Of a stretch of DNA of 30,255 bases, positions 5,996 to 17,900 are shown piece by piece; the stretch's first letter is position 1, and each line of letters begins with the position of its first letter. The stretch covers positions 387,919 to 418,173 of the forward strand of contig NW_013657672.1 of assembly GCF_000142905.1 (NCBI RefSeq), read 5' to 3'. The translations under genes and the position numbers were made by a program. The notes beneath the pieces were generated by a model. The model had not been told where the DNA came from, did no database searches, and saw only the letters and a list, made by a program, of their open reading frames with translations. This DNA comes from Thecamonas trahens ATCC 50062. Its lineage: Eukaryota; Apusozoa; Apusomonadida; Apusomonadidae.

Positions 5996-8914
5996 GTGGT
6001 CAATCTGGTGACAAACAAGAAGCTGGGCAAGAAGGCGGTGACACAGATCGATGTCATGACCGAGGAGCGGGTCATGGTAGCACTGGCAGACACTTACGTC
6101 CACATCCTCCGCGCCGACGACATCGAGGTCATTACCAAGCTCTCGGCCACCAAGGGCGCGTCGTCGTATGCCCTCGACGCCTCAGGCCTCACACCACGCC
6201 TCGCCGTCTGCACGCGCAAGAAGCTGCTTTTCTTCCGCTGGGCGCCCGAACAGGGCACCTTTGCCTTTTGGAAGGAGCTGGTCACGCCGCAGGAAGCCAA
6301 GGCCATCGTCTGGGCCGGCGACTCGGTTTGCGTCGGCTTCCGCCGCGAGTACTCGCTCATCCACGTCTCATCGGGCTCGACCACCGAGCTCTTTCCCACC
6401 GGCGGCGGCGAGCCGTCGTGCCTCCTTGTTCCCGATGCCAACATCCTGCTCGGCAAGGAGCACCTCTCGGTCTTTGTGGGCTACGACGGCAAGCCGTCGC
6501 GCAAGCAGGCCCTCGCCTGGTCCGAGCTCCCGCTTGCCGTCGCCTACTCGTTTCCTTACGTCCTGGGCCTGCTCTCCAAGTCGATCGAGGTCCGCTCCAT
6601 GCACACCCAGAATCTTGTCCAGGCCATTCCGCTCACCAAGCCACGGTTCCTCACCGCCAAGGGTTCTGCCGTCTATGTCGCTACCACGTACTCGATCTTC
6701 CGCCTCATCCCCTTCCCGCTTCCCATCCAGATCAACGAGCTCGTCGAGGAGCGCCTATATGAGGAGGCCATTTGCCTTACCGAAGTCGCCCCGGGCATCG
6801 AGTCCATCAAGCGCCAGGAGCAGCTCCTCTACATCCGCATGCTCTACGCCTTTTCGCTCTTTGTCAAGGGCTCATACGACGCCGCCATGCGCCTCTTCTT
6901 CCAGCTCAAGGTCAACCCGGCCCAGATCATCTCGCTCTTTCCAGACCTTCTGCCCATGGAGATGCGCCTCGGCTACAAGTACCCGTTCAACATGCCCGAG
7001 CTGACCGGGACCCAGCTCGATGCAGCGCTCGAGGCCCTGGTCAAGTATCTGCCGCAAGTCCGCTCCGCCCTCATCCGCCAGGCTCAGTCGCGGACTGCTC
7101 GCGCCGCGCTCCTCAAGTTTGAGGCGGAGACCGGTGAGGCCGTCCTGGATGACACTCTTGCAAAACCCGCCTCGGATGCAGCCTCACCCGACGTTGCCGG
7201 CCCATCCAGTGGGCCAGAGCTCGACCCGGCCGAAGATACCATCGATCCTTCTCGCATCGTCCTCCTTGGCACCCTCTCCTCCGGCTCGACCATCATGTTT
7301 GTCGACCCGGCGGACCCGTCGACCGTCCTCACCCTCTTCCGTGACACCAAGGTCCTCCGCCAGATCGTCGACACCTCGCTGCTCAAGGCGTATCTCAAGG
7401 TCCAGCCCTCGCTCGCTCGCTCGCTCCTCCGCATCGACAACGCGTGCCACGTCGAAGAGTGCGAGGACGTGCTCATCAAGGCCGCAAAGTTTGAGGAGCT
7501 CGTTCTCCTGTACAAGTCCAAGGGCCTTCACCGCAAGTCACTCGAAATGCTCCGCAAGCTCGCCAAGAACCACTCGACGGGCCCCATGTCCGGTCCGACG
7601 CCGTCCATCGAGTACCTACGTGACCTTGGTGTCGACCACCTCGACCTCATCCTCGAGTTCTCCGTCTGGATTCTCGCCTCGCACCCCAAGTCGGCCCTCT
7701 CCATTTTTACCCACGACAACGAGGCCGTCCGCTCGTTGCCGATGGACTCCATCGTCGCCCACATCGAGTCGCATGCTCCAACGGTGGCTCAGGCCTACCT
7801 CGAGTACGTTGTCTTTGACCGCAAGTCTACCTCGAGCAAGCTGCACAACAAGCTTGCCTTTACCTACCTCAACGCCGTCGTTACAGCGCTCAAGGCTGCG
7901 CCGCGGGCAAAGTCGGCTGGCCCGGTCAAGGTCGCCAACGAGCGCGGAACGCTCGCCACCGTTCGCGGCCAGCTCCTCGACTTTTTGCGTGCCTCTACCC
8001 ACTACGAGCCCGCCCGCATTCTCTCGCGCCTTGCCCAGCTGAAGCTCGAGGAGACCGAGCTCTACGAGGAGCGCGCCGTTCTCCTCGCCGGCCTCGGCTC
8101 GCACGAAGAGGCTCTCATTATCTACGTCTACGGCCTCGCCGACCACGACATGGCCGTCGAGCACTGCAACCGCTACTACGACCCCGAGCTCGAGAGCCAC
8201 CGCGATGTCTACCTCACCTTGCTCAAGGTCTACCTCGCCCCGCCAGAGACCATCCCCGCCCAGCCCGAGCCCGCCATGGACCTGCTCAACGCCTACTCAT
8301 CGCGCATCGACATCCCGCGCGCCCTCGAGCTCCTCCCACCCGACACGCCACTCGCCTCGCTCCTCCCCTTTTTTGACGCTGTCCTCAAGTCGAAATCCGA
8401 GCTCTACCGCCGCAACCTCGTCCTCCGCAACCTGCTCCGCTCGGAGAACCTTCTCGTCCGCGAGCAGCTCATACAAGAGCGCTCGCGCTATGTCGTCATC
8501 GAGGAGAACCGCATGTGCGGCGTCTGCCACAAGCGCATTCTCTCCTCGCAGTCGTTCGCCGTCTACCCCAACAACGTCGTTGTCCACTACCGCTGCGCCT
8601 CCAAGGACCGCGATGTCTGCCCGGTCACCGGCATTCGCTTTACTGCCAAGAAAAGTAAAAGCCACACGGCCTGTTACGGCCGCGGACACACAAACTCCTC
8701 GCCGCGTAGCGTCCACACGGCGTCCGGCGGCGGCGCTGCGCCGGCCCACAGCAAGCCGAGACCGCCGACCCGGAACAGCTCCTTGCCGCTCGCATCGCGC
8801 CACACGCTCGTTGCTGCGCCGCCGGCCACCAGCCAACTCTTGTGCACACACCGCACCATGTCGACCGGCGGCGGCTCGCTGCTGTTCGTCGCCACCATGC
8901 CCAACACTGCGTAG
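5996..8914 (+). CDS. VPS39: VPS39/Vam6-like HOPS tethering subunit (5' incomplete, 3' end uncertain)
   Basis: The conserved part runs from about 6017 (KKLGKKAVTQIDV) to about 8650. It shows the citron-homology (CNH) propeller signature of Vam6/VPS39: KGASSYALD, KKLLFFRW, AIVWAGDSVCVGFRREYSLI and TELFPTG. A long alpha-solenoid follows, including SLFPDLLP, VDTSLLKAYLKVQPSLARSL and VYLTLLKVYLAPPETIP. The family's C-terminal Cys/His motif is present (RMCGVCHKRI, then VVVHYRC). In other eukaryotes this subunit links HOPS to Rab7 at late endosomes, vacuoles or lysosomes. 5996 is only the first GTG in the open frame, and the N-terminal blades (about 60 residues) are missing upstream. The frame as read continues to 8914, about 240 bases over the antisense 3' end of the giant gene, giving a Ser/Pro/Arg tail atypical of the family. 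The natural end is probably near 8658, where TAA occurs one frame away after an A-rich run. Confidence 0.85.
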   Translation: MVNLVTNKKLGKKAVTQIDVMTEERVMVALADTYVHILRADDIEVITKLSATKGASSYALDASGLTPRLAVCTRKKLLFFRWAPEQGTFAFWKELVTPQEAKAIVWAGDSVCVGFRREYSLIHVSSGSTTELFPTGGGEPSCLLVPDANILLGKEHLSVFVGYDGKPSRKQALAWSELPLAVAYSFPYVLGLLSKSIEVRSMHTQNLVQAIPLTKPRFLTAKGSAVYVATTYSIFRLIPFPLPIQINELVEERLYEEAICLTEVAPGIESIKRQEQLLYIRMLYAFSLFVKGSYDAAMRLFFQLKVNPAQIISLFPDLLPMEMRLGYKYPFNMPELTGTQLDAALEALVKYLPQVRSALIRQAQSRTARAALLKFEAETGEAVLDDTLAKPASDAASPDVAGPSSGPELDPAEDTIDPSRIVLLGTLSSGSTIMFVDPADPSTVLTLFRDTKVLRQIVDTSLLKAYLKVQPSLARSLLRIDNACHVEECEDVLIKAAKFEELVLLYKSKGLHRKSLEMLRKLAKNHSTGPMSGPTPSIEYLRDLGVDHLDLILEFSVWILASHPKSALSIFTHDNEAVRSLPMDSIVAHIESHAPTVAQAYLEYVVFDRKSTSSKLHNKLAFTYLNAVVTALKAAPRAKSAGPVKVANERGTLATVRGQLLDFLRASTHYEPARILSRLAQLKLEETELYEERAVLLAGLGSHEEALIIYVYGLADHDMAVEHCNRYYDPELESHRDVYLTLLKVYLAPPETIPAQPEPAMDLLNAYSSRIDIPRALELLPPDTPLASLLPFFDAVLKSKSELYRRNLVLRNLLRSENLLVREQLIQERSRYVVIEENRMCGVCHKRILSSQSFAVYPNNVVVHYRCASKDRDVCPVTGIRFTAKKSKSHTACYGRGHTNSSPRSVHTASGGGAAPAHSKPRPPTRNSSLPLASRHTLVAAPPATSQLLCTHRTMSTGGGSLLFVATMPNTA

Positions 8915-11900
8915 TGCTCCGACGGTGCCACGCCGCGCCACACGTAGACCTCGGTCTTGCCGCGCGTGCACTTCCACGCAAGATGCCATCGCGCCACCGG
9001 CGGCGCAAAGAACGCAATGACCTCGCCCAACACATCCGACTTTTGGAACCGTGTCACTGACCGGTCGCGGACCACCAGCGAGTACACTTCGCCCTTCTTT
9101 GGCGCCTTGTGAGACGATGCTGCGGCGTGGCCCACCACCACAGCCTCCTTGTTGCGTGCCTTGAGCATGCCGTCCTTGGGTGCCCAGATCGAGCCCTTGG
9201 ACTTGGCCATCGAGCCCTTGGAGTTCCACACCTCGGTAAAGTCCTTGCACACCTCCATGCTCACCTCGATCTGCGCCAGCACATCGCTCGCCACTGGGCA
9301 GGAGCCTGGTGCGCCAACTGCCGTCGACGGTCCAGGCGCATCGCTACTTCCGGCAGGCGCGGTCACAGCCGGCACGACCGGAACAACCGGCACCACCGCC
9401 CCAACCTGGGCAGGCCCGTCGGCCACGCTCGCCACGTTGGCCGACCGCGACCACTCCTCGTCGTCGGGATCGGTGAAGGTCTCGCGGAACTCAGCAAAGT
9501 CGATACGTCCGTCACGCGACACATCCATGGCCTGCACAAGATCCTTGAGCGAGCCCGGCGTCATGTCGAGCCCGAGCCACCGGAGACCGGCGTACAGCTC
9601 GTCGGTCGTGAGCACGCCGTCGGCGTCGTGATCAAACGCCCGGAACGCGTCGCGAAGGAAGAGCCCACGCGCACGCATCAGCGCCCGAATCCGCGCCACT
9701 GTTGCCCGGAACTGGAGCAGGTGGAACTCGTCCTGCGTCACAAACAGCCGCGCTAGCGGCGTCTCGTGCCACGGTGCCTGCGACCGCCGACGCGCCGCCC
9801 GCGCCCGCTCAAAGAACGCCGCCCGCAGTCCGAGCTCGTTTTTCTGCAGCGCCCGCAGGAGCATGTTGAGTGCCTTGTCCGCGTAGTCGGTGTCCGAGTC
9901 AAAGTACCGCAGCACAGACTCGGCCATCAGCGCCTGGTACGGCGACGCCGCCCGGAAGCCGGGCGTCGCGTCTAGGACTCGCGAACCAACCCGGAGCGAG
10001 AACCCGAGTCCATTCACATTCTCGCCAAACACCCCGCCCAACGAGCCGCTCGTCTTGGCGAGGTGGATTGCCCGCCGCAGGCTGGCCGCCTCGGCAAGGT
10101 CGACCGCCACAAAGTGCCGGCTCTCATCCAGCCCGTAGAACGTATGGCCCGCCATTGCGGCCTCGAGCTCTTCCAGCGACAGCCGCCCATCGCCGTCGCC
10201 GTCCATCACCGCCGCCACCGCACCTGCACCGCCGGACGCGACGTCGACGTCGAGCGCCTTGAGCAGCTCGCGCGTCTCACTCGCGCTAAGGCTCCCATCG
10301 CCGTCGGTGTCGTACAGCGCAAACGCAGACTGCAGCGCCTCGCGCTGCCCAGGCGTCAGACCGCCACCATCGGCCTCGCCTCCGCTTGGGGTGCTCGTCG
10401 TCGGCACCAGCTCGAGCACCACCACGACGTTCTTGATCCGGCGATACTTGCTCGACCCGCTCCTCACACCCTCACTCCACGCTGCAGGGTAGTAGTTGTT
10501 CGAGAGGCCGACAAAGGCCGGGAAAGCCATCACCGGCGACGGCCCGGCCTTGGTCGCCACGCTAAAGTCGGAGAGCGGATACAGCGGGCTCGAGCTGCCA
10601 ACACCGGTGTGCTCTGCCAGCTGTGCAAGCGTGTAGGTGTGCGGACCCTCACCGTCTCGGGCGTACTTGACTGCCGCCGCCTGCATGGGCACCCGCTCCT
10701 GCTCCTTCTCGATCTCCATCTCCTGCTCCTGCTCCTGCTCCTGTTCCTGCTCCTGCTCTTGCTCCTGGACCTGCTCAGAGCCAAACGAGCGCTCCTTGGC
10801 GTCGTCGGCAGCGTCACTTTCAGCCGCGGGAGCCGCCTTTTCAGTCGCCGACACCATGGAGATAATCTCGGAAGCGGTTGACGATGCCTGGGCGCTGAGG
10901 AACGGTGCATGGTCCGCCACCGCAGCTTCAAGCTTCTGAGTGTACGAGGTCAGCTGCGGCACGCAGTTGGCCACCGACATGTCAACCGGCTCACGGAAGA
11001 GGGCGAGCGCGTCGCTCGGCACACTGGCGAAGGTCTTGTCGGCGGTCAGCTGGCCAAACGCGGCCTTGCGCCACAGGTTTCCGAGGTTCTGCTCACACAG
11101 CAAGTTAAACTGCAGCTTCTCCGACTTCATCTGGTTGATGTTGAGCCACGCTGCGACGTTGGCAAGCATGTCAGTTCGCGCGGCCCCACGGCTCGGTCCG
11201 CGGCCGGCTGCCACCTGCCGCTCGATGAGATTTGCAACCTCTGGGATGATGAGGATATCCAGGGTCTGGCCCTGACCAATGCCGCGCATGCGGAATGCGC
11301 CCTGCGCATAGTCGCGGAAGGTCATGTCCTTGCCGAGCGTGATTGCCGCCTTTGCCGTAAAGTGCTGCTTGATGTCCATGCCGGTGGTGTGAACCTGGTC
11401 GTAGAACGAGAAACGCTTCGCCTTGGCCACGCCGCACGCCGCAAGCTTCATCACCTTGCGTCCGGCCCGGAGCAGGATCATCTTGCAGTCAGCCTCGTCG
11501 AGGTAAACCACGCCATCCATGCCCTCGAGACCGGCGTCGAGCAGGTACTCGGCCACCTCGTAGTTGGAGTAGCCAGTGACGAGGGCGCCAGTATCAATGA
11601 GCGCGTGGTACGGCGGGTTCGCCTGCGCCACAGCGTCGAGCACTGACTTGACGGTCCAACCCGGCGCAAGCACACGATGGGTCATCACCTGCGGCGAGGT
11701 GAGGAAGTGCATGATCTTGCCGTCGTCGCCGCGCTCAAAGTGGCACTTGCCAAACTCGAGCGGAACAAGATCCGACGGTGTGCCTGAGAAGCCAACCCGC
11801 CGGCCAAACAGGAGCTCGCCGCCAAGCTCCTGACCCGAAGCCGAGAGCTTGAGCGTCTGGAACGACATGGTCTCCGGGAAAGCGTGCTCAAAGAGGTACC

Positions 11901-14900
11901 ACGCAATCGCGGTTGCCGACGGCGCCAGGAGCTTGTACAGCAAGCCCATCTGCTCGGCGTCCTTGAGGTCGAGCAACTGCAGCGGCCAGAGGTCAGTGAA
12001 CTCCTCGCCAGCCGGCGCGATTTCAACGCCAGGCCGCCGCTCGCCAACCTCACCGCCACCGCCACGGACTGTACCGCCGGCGGCCTCAACCCACTCGCGG
12101 TACTTGACGACCGATGGCCGGTTTGCGTACGGCCCATACTCGTGGATCATGCACCCACGCAGCGAGCTGAGCACTGTCTTAAAGTCGCTCCACCGAAGGC
12201 CCTCGTACCGGTACGCAAGGATGGAGAGGCCGATGACAATGTCAGGGTGCGAGAACTCGGACGCTTCAGACGGCCGGTCCTTGCCCACAAATGGCACTGC
12301 GAGCAGCTTGCGCGACGTTGGCATGAACGATCCGCGCTTGGCAGCGAGCGCAATGTCGCTCGCCGCGAGTAGACCATACGACACGCGGTTGATTTTGGCA
12401 AGTGCATGGGGCAGAAACGAGGTGAGCCACTCGTGTCCGAGATTAAGCATTTTGAGCGCCTCGTCGTCAAGGTGCGCGCTCGCCTTGGCCACCACTTCGC
12501 TTGACGCCCGCGACCCGCGGAGCAGGTACTCGCCGACTTCCTCGGCAGAGAGCGCACGGACGCCGTGGTCGACCACCCAGAGCGCAGTCCACTGCGCGAG
12601 CAGCGGAAGCAGTTCGCGGGTGAAGAACGCCTTGTCGAGCACCACCACGTGCGGCGTCATCTGCAGCGCTTGGCTTGCGGCGCCCGCATCGATGGCCGCC
12701 TTGATGGCCTCGAGCACCCGCAGCGCCACCCGCGACTCGCCGTAGTCGACCGTCAGCTGGCCGGTCTGGGCGTAAAAGATGGCGTCGAGGACATGCCATG
12801 GCAGCTGCCACCGCAGGCCCGCCGACGTAAAGTCGAGTGGCTCCTTGGCACCGAGCGGCCAGTTGAGCTCCGACTTGAGTGGGTGCAGGATCCAGTCAAC
12901 CTCGTCGAGGAGCTCCACGCCGGTGTTGAACAGGGAGAGAATGTCGACGCAGACCTGGGCCTGGGCCTTGAGCTCGGCCACGGCCTCGGACGAGACCCGC
13001 GAGGACCAGGTCGAGACCGAGGTTGTCACCGATTTGGAGACCGACTTGAACCAGCCGGACATCTTGGCCGACATCGAGTCATCACTGGTTTGCGGCGCGG
13101 GCCCGGTGCCACCCTCAAACGCGCCCTGCTGCTCGAGCATGTGCATGAGTTCCACAAACTTGATGGCAAACGACTTGAGGCTCGACGGAGTCGAGACCAC
13201 AACCGCATTGGTCTCGCGCGCCTTGAGGAGCTTGGCGTGCAGCTGCGGCGTGACCGGCGTCGAGCGTGTAAAGACAAAGGTGTAGACCGGCTTACAGATG
13301 AGCGAGGAGAAGCGCTCGCGCATGACGCCACGAGAAAACTCGAGCAGTGCGCCTGGCACACACTGGACCACCAGCGTCGACTGCGAGCCAAGGAGGAGCG
13401 CAAGGAGGGGGCCAACCACCGTTGTCTTGCCCGCACCCATGATCATCTGGTGGCAGAGCGACGAGCCGGCCTTGAATGCCGCCTCAAACTTGGCCACGAG
13501 CGCCACCTGGGCGCCACGGAGCATGATGTTTGTCGCGTACTCAAACACGAGGTACCGCGGGTCGTAGCCATAGTCGGTCCGCGACACATAGTGCCGCTCG
13601 GTCGCCAGTGCACCAGCCAGCGAGGAAGCCTTGAGCACCAGGCCCTGCTGGAGTGTGTCAAGCTCGGGCGAACCGGCCAGAGCCGGACCGCGGACTGCCA
13701 GTTGGCGAAGCATCTTACCTAGCTCTTGCGCCGCTGAAATGGCTCGCGCCGTCTGGCCAACTCGGTTGACAAGAAGGAGGACGCTGGCAATCTGCTGCTC
13801 CAGTGCCGCGAGTTGGTCACGGTCGAGGAACGGGTTGAACGCACTCAGCTTGCCCACGCCCTCGTTGTCGAGCATCCACGCCACCAGCAGCTCCATCCAT
13901 GCATGGAGCTGGAAGCCAGCATCCTGCAAGAGGCCAAAGACAAGCCGGTCACGCGAGCCCGACCCAACGTTGTTGGCAGCTTCGAGGAGGGTGAAGATGA
14001 GCTCCAGAGCGCGCTGGGTATCGCTCGAGTGCTGGGTGACAAGAACGGCCTCAATGTCCGCGACCCAGGCGGCAGCGGCGTTGACACCAGAAACTGAAGA
14101 CTGGACACCGGCGGCGAGCGCGCCAATGTTGGCGGTGGTGAGCTTGGCGAGCTGCGGCGCCGTCGCACTGTTTGTCCGCGTGGCAAAGTACTCGCAGTCG
14201 CCGGCGAGCCGCTCGATCATGGCCGACGCGATGTGGCTCTTGGCGTACGGATGGGCCGCCACATCAAAGGGAAGCGCAGCGTCGACTGGTTCGGCAACAG
14301 CCGGCAGCTGGACCACATACTTGTCGAGGCCGAGGACCGAGAGCGGAGCAGCGGCAAAGGCGGCGAGCTCGGCACCCGAAACTGCACTCGACTCGCCCAG
14401 GACCCGGCGTGCACAGCCGTACGAGACGATGCGCGGCGAGCCGATGCCAGCCTTGAGAGCAGCGCGCGACGAGTCTGGGACGTCTAGCGCGAGCGAGGTC
14501 GGCGGCGAGAAGGTGGCGGCGAGGTTGGGGACGCATGGCCAGGCGAGCGACGACGAGCGGGCGTTGAGGACCGAGTGGATCTGCGAGAGAAAGTCGAGGG
14601 TGGCTGAGCCCTTTTGGAACATGCCCTTGACCGCCGACGGAATGTACTTGCTCGAGGTGTCGGCGGCCTTCTTGGCCTGGAGCAGCGCCGAGTACGATGG
14701 CAGCTCGCCCGAAGTGGCCACGGCCGGATTGGCCATGCATATGCGCAGAATCGACATAAGGTTCGAGGTCGAGCATGTCTGCTTGGTCGGCGCAGTCCGG
14801 ACAAGCGCCTCGGCGAGCGCGCTTGGCGAGTCCGACGGGAGGAGCTGGATCTTGAGAGCGCCGATGAGGAGCTCGTAGAAGAAGACAAAACCAAGCGAGG

Positions 14901-17900
14901 AGTCATCGCCGACAACTCGGAGGCCGGTCGAGAGAGCCTTGACCAGGAACTTGACGGCCGACGCACCAGTTGCTGAGACAGGCGACGCGTACTGCGGGAG
15001 CGCTCGCGAGCCTGCCGAGAACTTGGAGACCGACGAGAGCGCCGACTTGTCGACGACGCCGTCAAAGTGGGCAAGCTCCGGATGGGGAGTGGGCGGCGGC
15101 GTGAGCGCCATGGTCCCGCGCACCCCACTCTGCAGAACCCGCAGGTACTCGCTGCGGTTGCGGAGAATGTACGAGGCTGCGAGAGCTTGCGGGCCGATGA
15201 GGTCGAGGACCTCGCGCTCTTCGTCCGGCGTCAGCCGCGTCGCAATGGGCACGTACTCGCGGCCGCGAACGTAGGCTGCCATCTCCTTGGCCAGGCTCCA
15301 GGCGACAGGCATAGCCGTTCGCGACGCGGCAGTGGCCAGCGAGATGCGGAGACGGACAGCGTTGGCGCCGGGCGACTGATCCGAGCCAAGGAACTCAAGG
15401 AGCTCAAAGATCTGCGCCTCCTCTGGCGAGAGCGCAGTGTCGGAGACAGCGGCGGCAGCCATGCGTGCCACGCGGTCGTACTGGCGCGACATGAAGCGGA
15501 GGAGGAGGAGGTAGAGGGTGGCCGAGAGCGTCGGCGCAATGAGGAAGGTACGCGACGCGTGGACCGCATACAGATACGTCCGCACGTCACCGAGATTACC
15601 GAGCCACTCGCGCGATGAGCGGTTGAGCAAAATGCCCGAAGGGAAGGCCTGTCCGGTGTCTGGGCGGGCAGGCATGCACGCGGCAGGAACGAGGACAAAG
15701 AGCTCGCGGTTTCCGTTTTGCAGAAGGATAGCATTGCCGAGCCCATCGAGGAGCTGCTCGGTCATAACGCACCGGTGGTTCGAGATGAACAGCCCGGCGT
15801 AGTCGTTTGAGTAGAGGACCGGCGCGCCGTCGGGCCCCGGGCGGGCGTCAAACGTCAACCGGAGCCGCGGGAGCTCAACTCGGGCGACCTGTGGCGGGGC
15901 ATGAGACCAGACCAGGATGTGCGAGAGAGTCTCGAGGCGGGTGAGGACAGCGGCAAGCGAGGCCAGATGCGAGCCAGCCGCCGCCATCATCGGGTTGAGG
16001 AGCGTGAGAACCGGTGCGTTCGGATCCGGCTTGAGGAACGCTTGAGCAGCGTTGGGCGGCGGGGCAGAGGACATGTCGTTTGCTCCGACAATGGGAGCGG
16101 CGTCGTCGTCGCTTGCTGCAGCGTCGCCCAGTGTGAGGTCGGCACCGTTGTCGATGAGAAGGGTGCGGGTGATGATGCCGCGGGTGGCGAGTGGGTTGTG
16201 CTCACCAGAGCTCGTCTCGCCGAGGGCCAGCGAGATGGTGATGAGCGACGGCGGCCGGGTCTCGTCGCGGCTTGCGTCGCCGTCGCACCGAAGATAGCCA
16301 GTGAGTGAGTCGTCGTCGTTTTGCCAAAAGGCATACTCGTCCAGAAGCGCGGCTGGCACAATGCCGCGGAGGGTGCGCTCGGGGACAAAGACCTGGCGAC
16401 CGAGCTGCGCCGTGAGGGTGCGGGTGACCACGACCGAGGGGCGGCGCGGGTAGGCAGCGTCGTAGTCCCCCGAGATGGCCTGGTTGATGCCGGAGCCCAG
16501 GGTCATGAGCATGGGCTCGGCGTCCGAGTGGGTGTACTCGGCCGACGACGAGAAGATGAGCCTGCGGTAGAAGCGGCGGCCGTACTCAAAGACATCGTAG
16601 ATGTGAACGACGGCCGGGTTGCGGAAGACGACAAACTCACGGAGGGTGCGGACGCTCGATGCACCCTTGAGGCCTGGTAAGCGCGAGTCGCCGGCGTCTG
16701 GAGCCGAGTCTGCGACGACGGGAGCGTCGTCGTCCGAGTCTCCAGCAAACGGGTCATCGGCGCCCATGCCCTGCGGAGCGGTGGCGTCGAGGGCGGTGCG
16801 GACACGGGCAGCACCGATGGCGACACACGCATTGGCGTACGAGCCCTGAGCAAACTTGACGGTGAGGCCCTTGAGCGCAAATGGGGCGATGGGCGCGAGC
16901 GCGGCCCGAACCCAGGCCTCCGGCCCAGTGAGCGACGAGAGCGAGCGGGTGAAGAGCGAGGAGGCAAACGGGCGCGGATCGAGGGTAAGCCACTGGTGGA
17001 CATCGTGGCGCTTGCCGACGAGGCGGAGCCAAGTCCGGTGGACGGTGGACTGGACAAGGACAGCCTGGAGGCGGTCGGCGCCGGAAGCGGACTTGCCGTA
17101 GGCGGCGGTAAAGTCTGCGGCTTCACCAATCTCGTCGTCGAGCAACTGCATGGTGTTCTTCTTGAGGGTAAACTCACCGAGCTGGACGTTGATCTCGGTC
17201 CCGACCGAGTCTGTGGTGACACGGCGGAGCCAATCCTCGTACGACTCGCCGTCGAGCGGAGCCATGGACGCCTTGAGCGAGTCCTCGGTGTCCGGCACAA
17301 ATCGGCCAGAGCAGAACGGGCGCGGGAGCGAGGCCCAGTTGCGTGGCGGCGGCGCCGAGGGGTCGTGAACAGCGGCAAGCGAGCCGGCAAAGGTGACGAC
17401 GCGGATGATGGCCTCAAGGATGGCGTTTGCGGCCGGGGGATGATTCTTGAGGTAGGCCTCGAGCTTGACACGGTGCTTTTGGAAGAGCTCGAAGAGTTCC
17501 ATTTGGCTGATGTACAGCTCGGTGTTGAGCTTGTCGCCGGGGGCGTCCGGATCTTCGCGCGAGGCACCCTCGTCAGGCGTGCCGTGGCCAAGCGATGTCG
17601 GCGCGTCGAGCGAGAAGCGGTAGTTGATGTTGAGGAAGATCTGCGCCGAGAGAAGCGCGGTGGCAGCCTGGTCATCGAGCGACGCCGGGGTGGCGGCCTT
17701 GTACAGGTACGCAATGTGGGCATGGACGACGCAAGCGGTGGCGACGTCGCGGTCACGGAGCGCACGCATCCGCCAGCCCTCTAGCATAGAAAAGACGCGG
17801 CCGTGAAGGTCTGCTGTGACCGAAGCCGCCAGGTTGGCCAGTGGACCAACGAGGCCGGCTGGAACGGCAAGGTCGCGCGGGAGCTGCAGATCGCGCGGGA

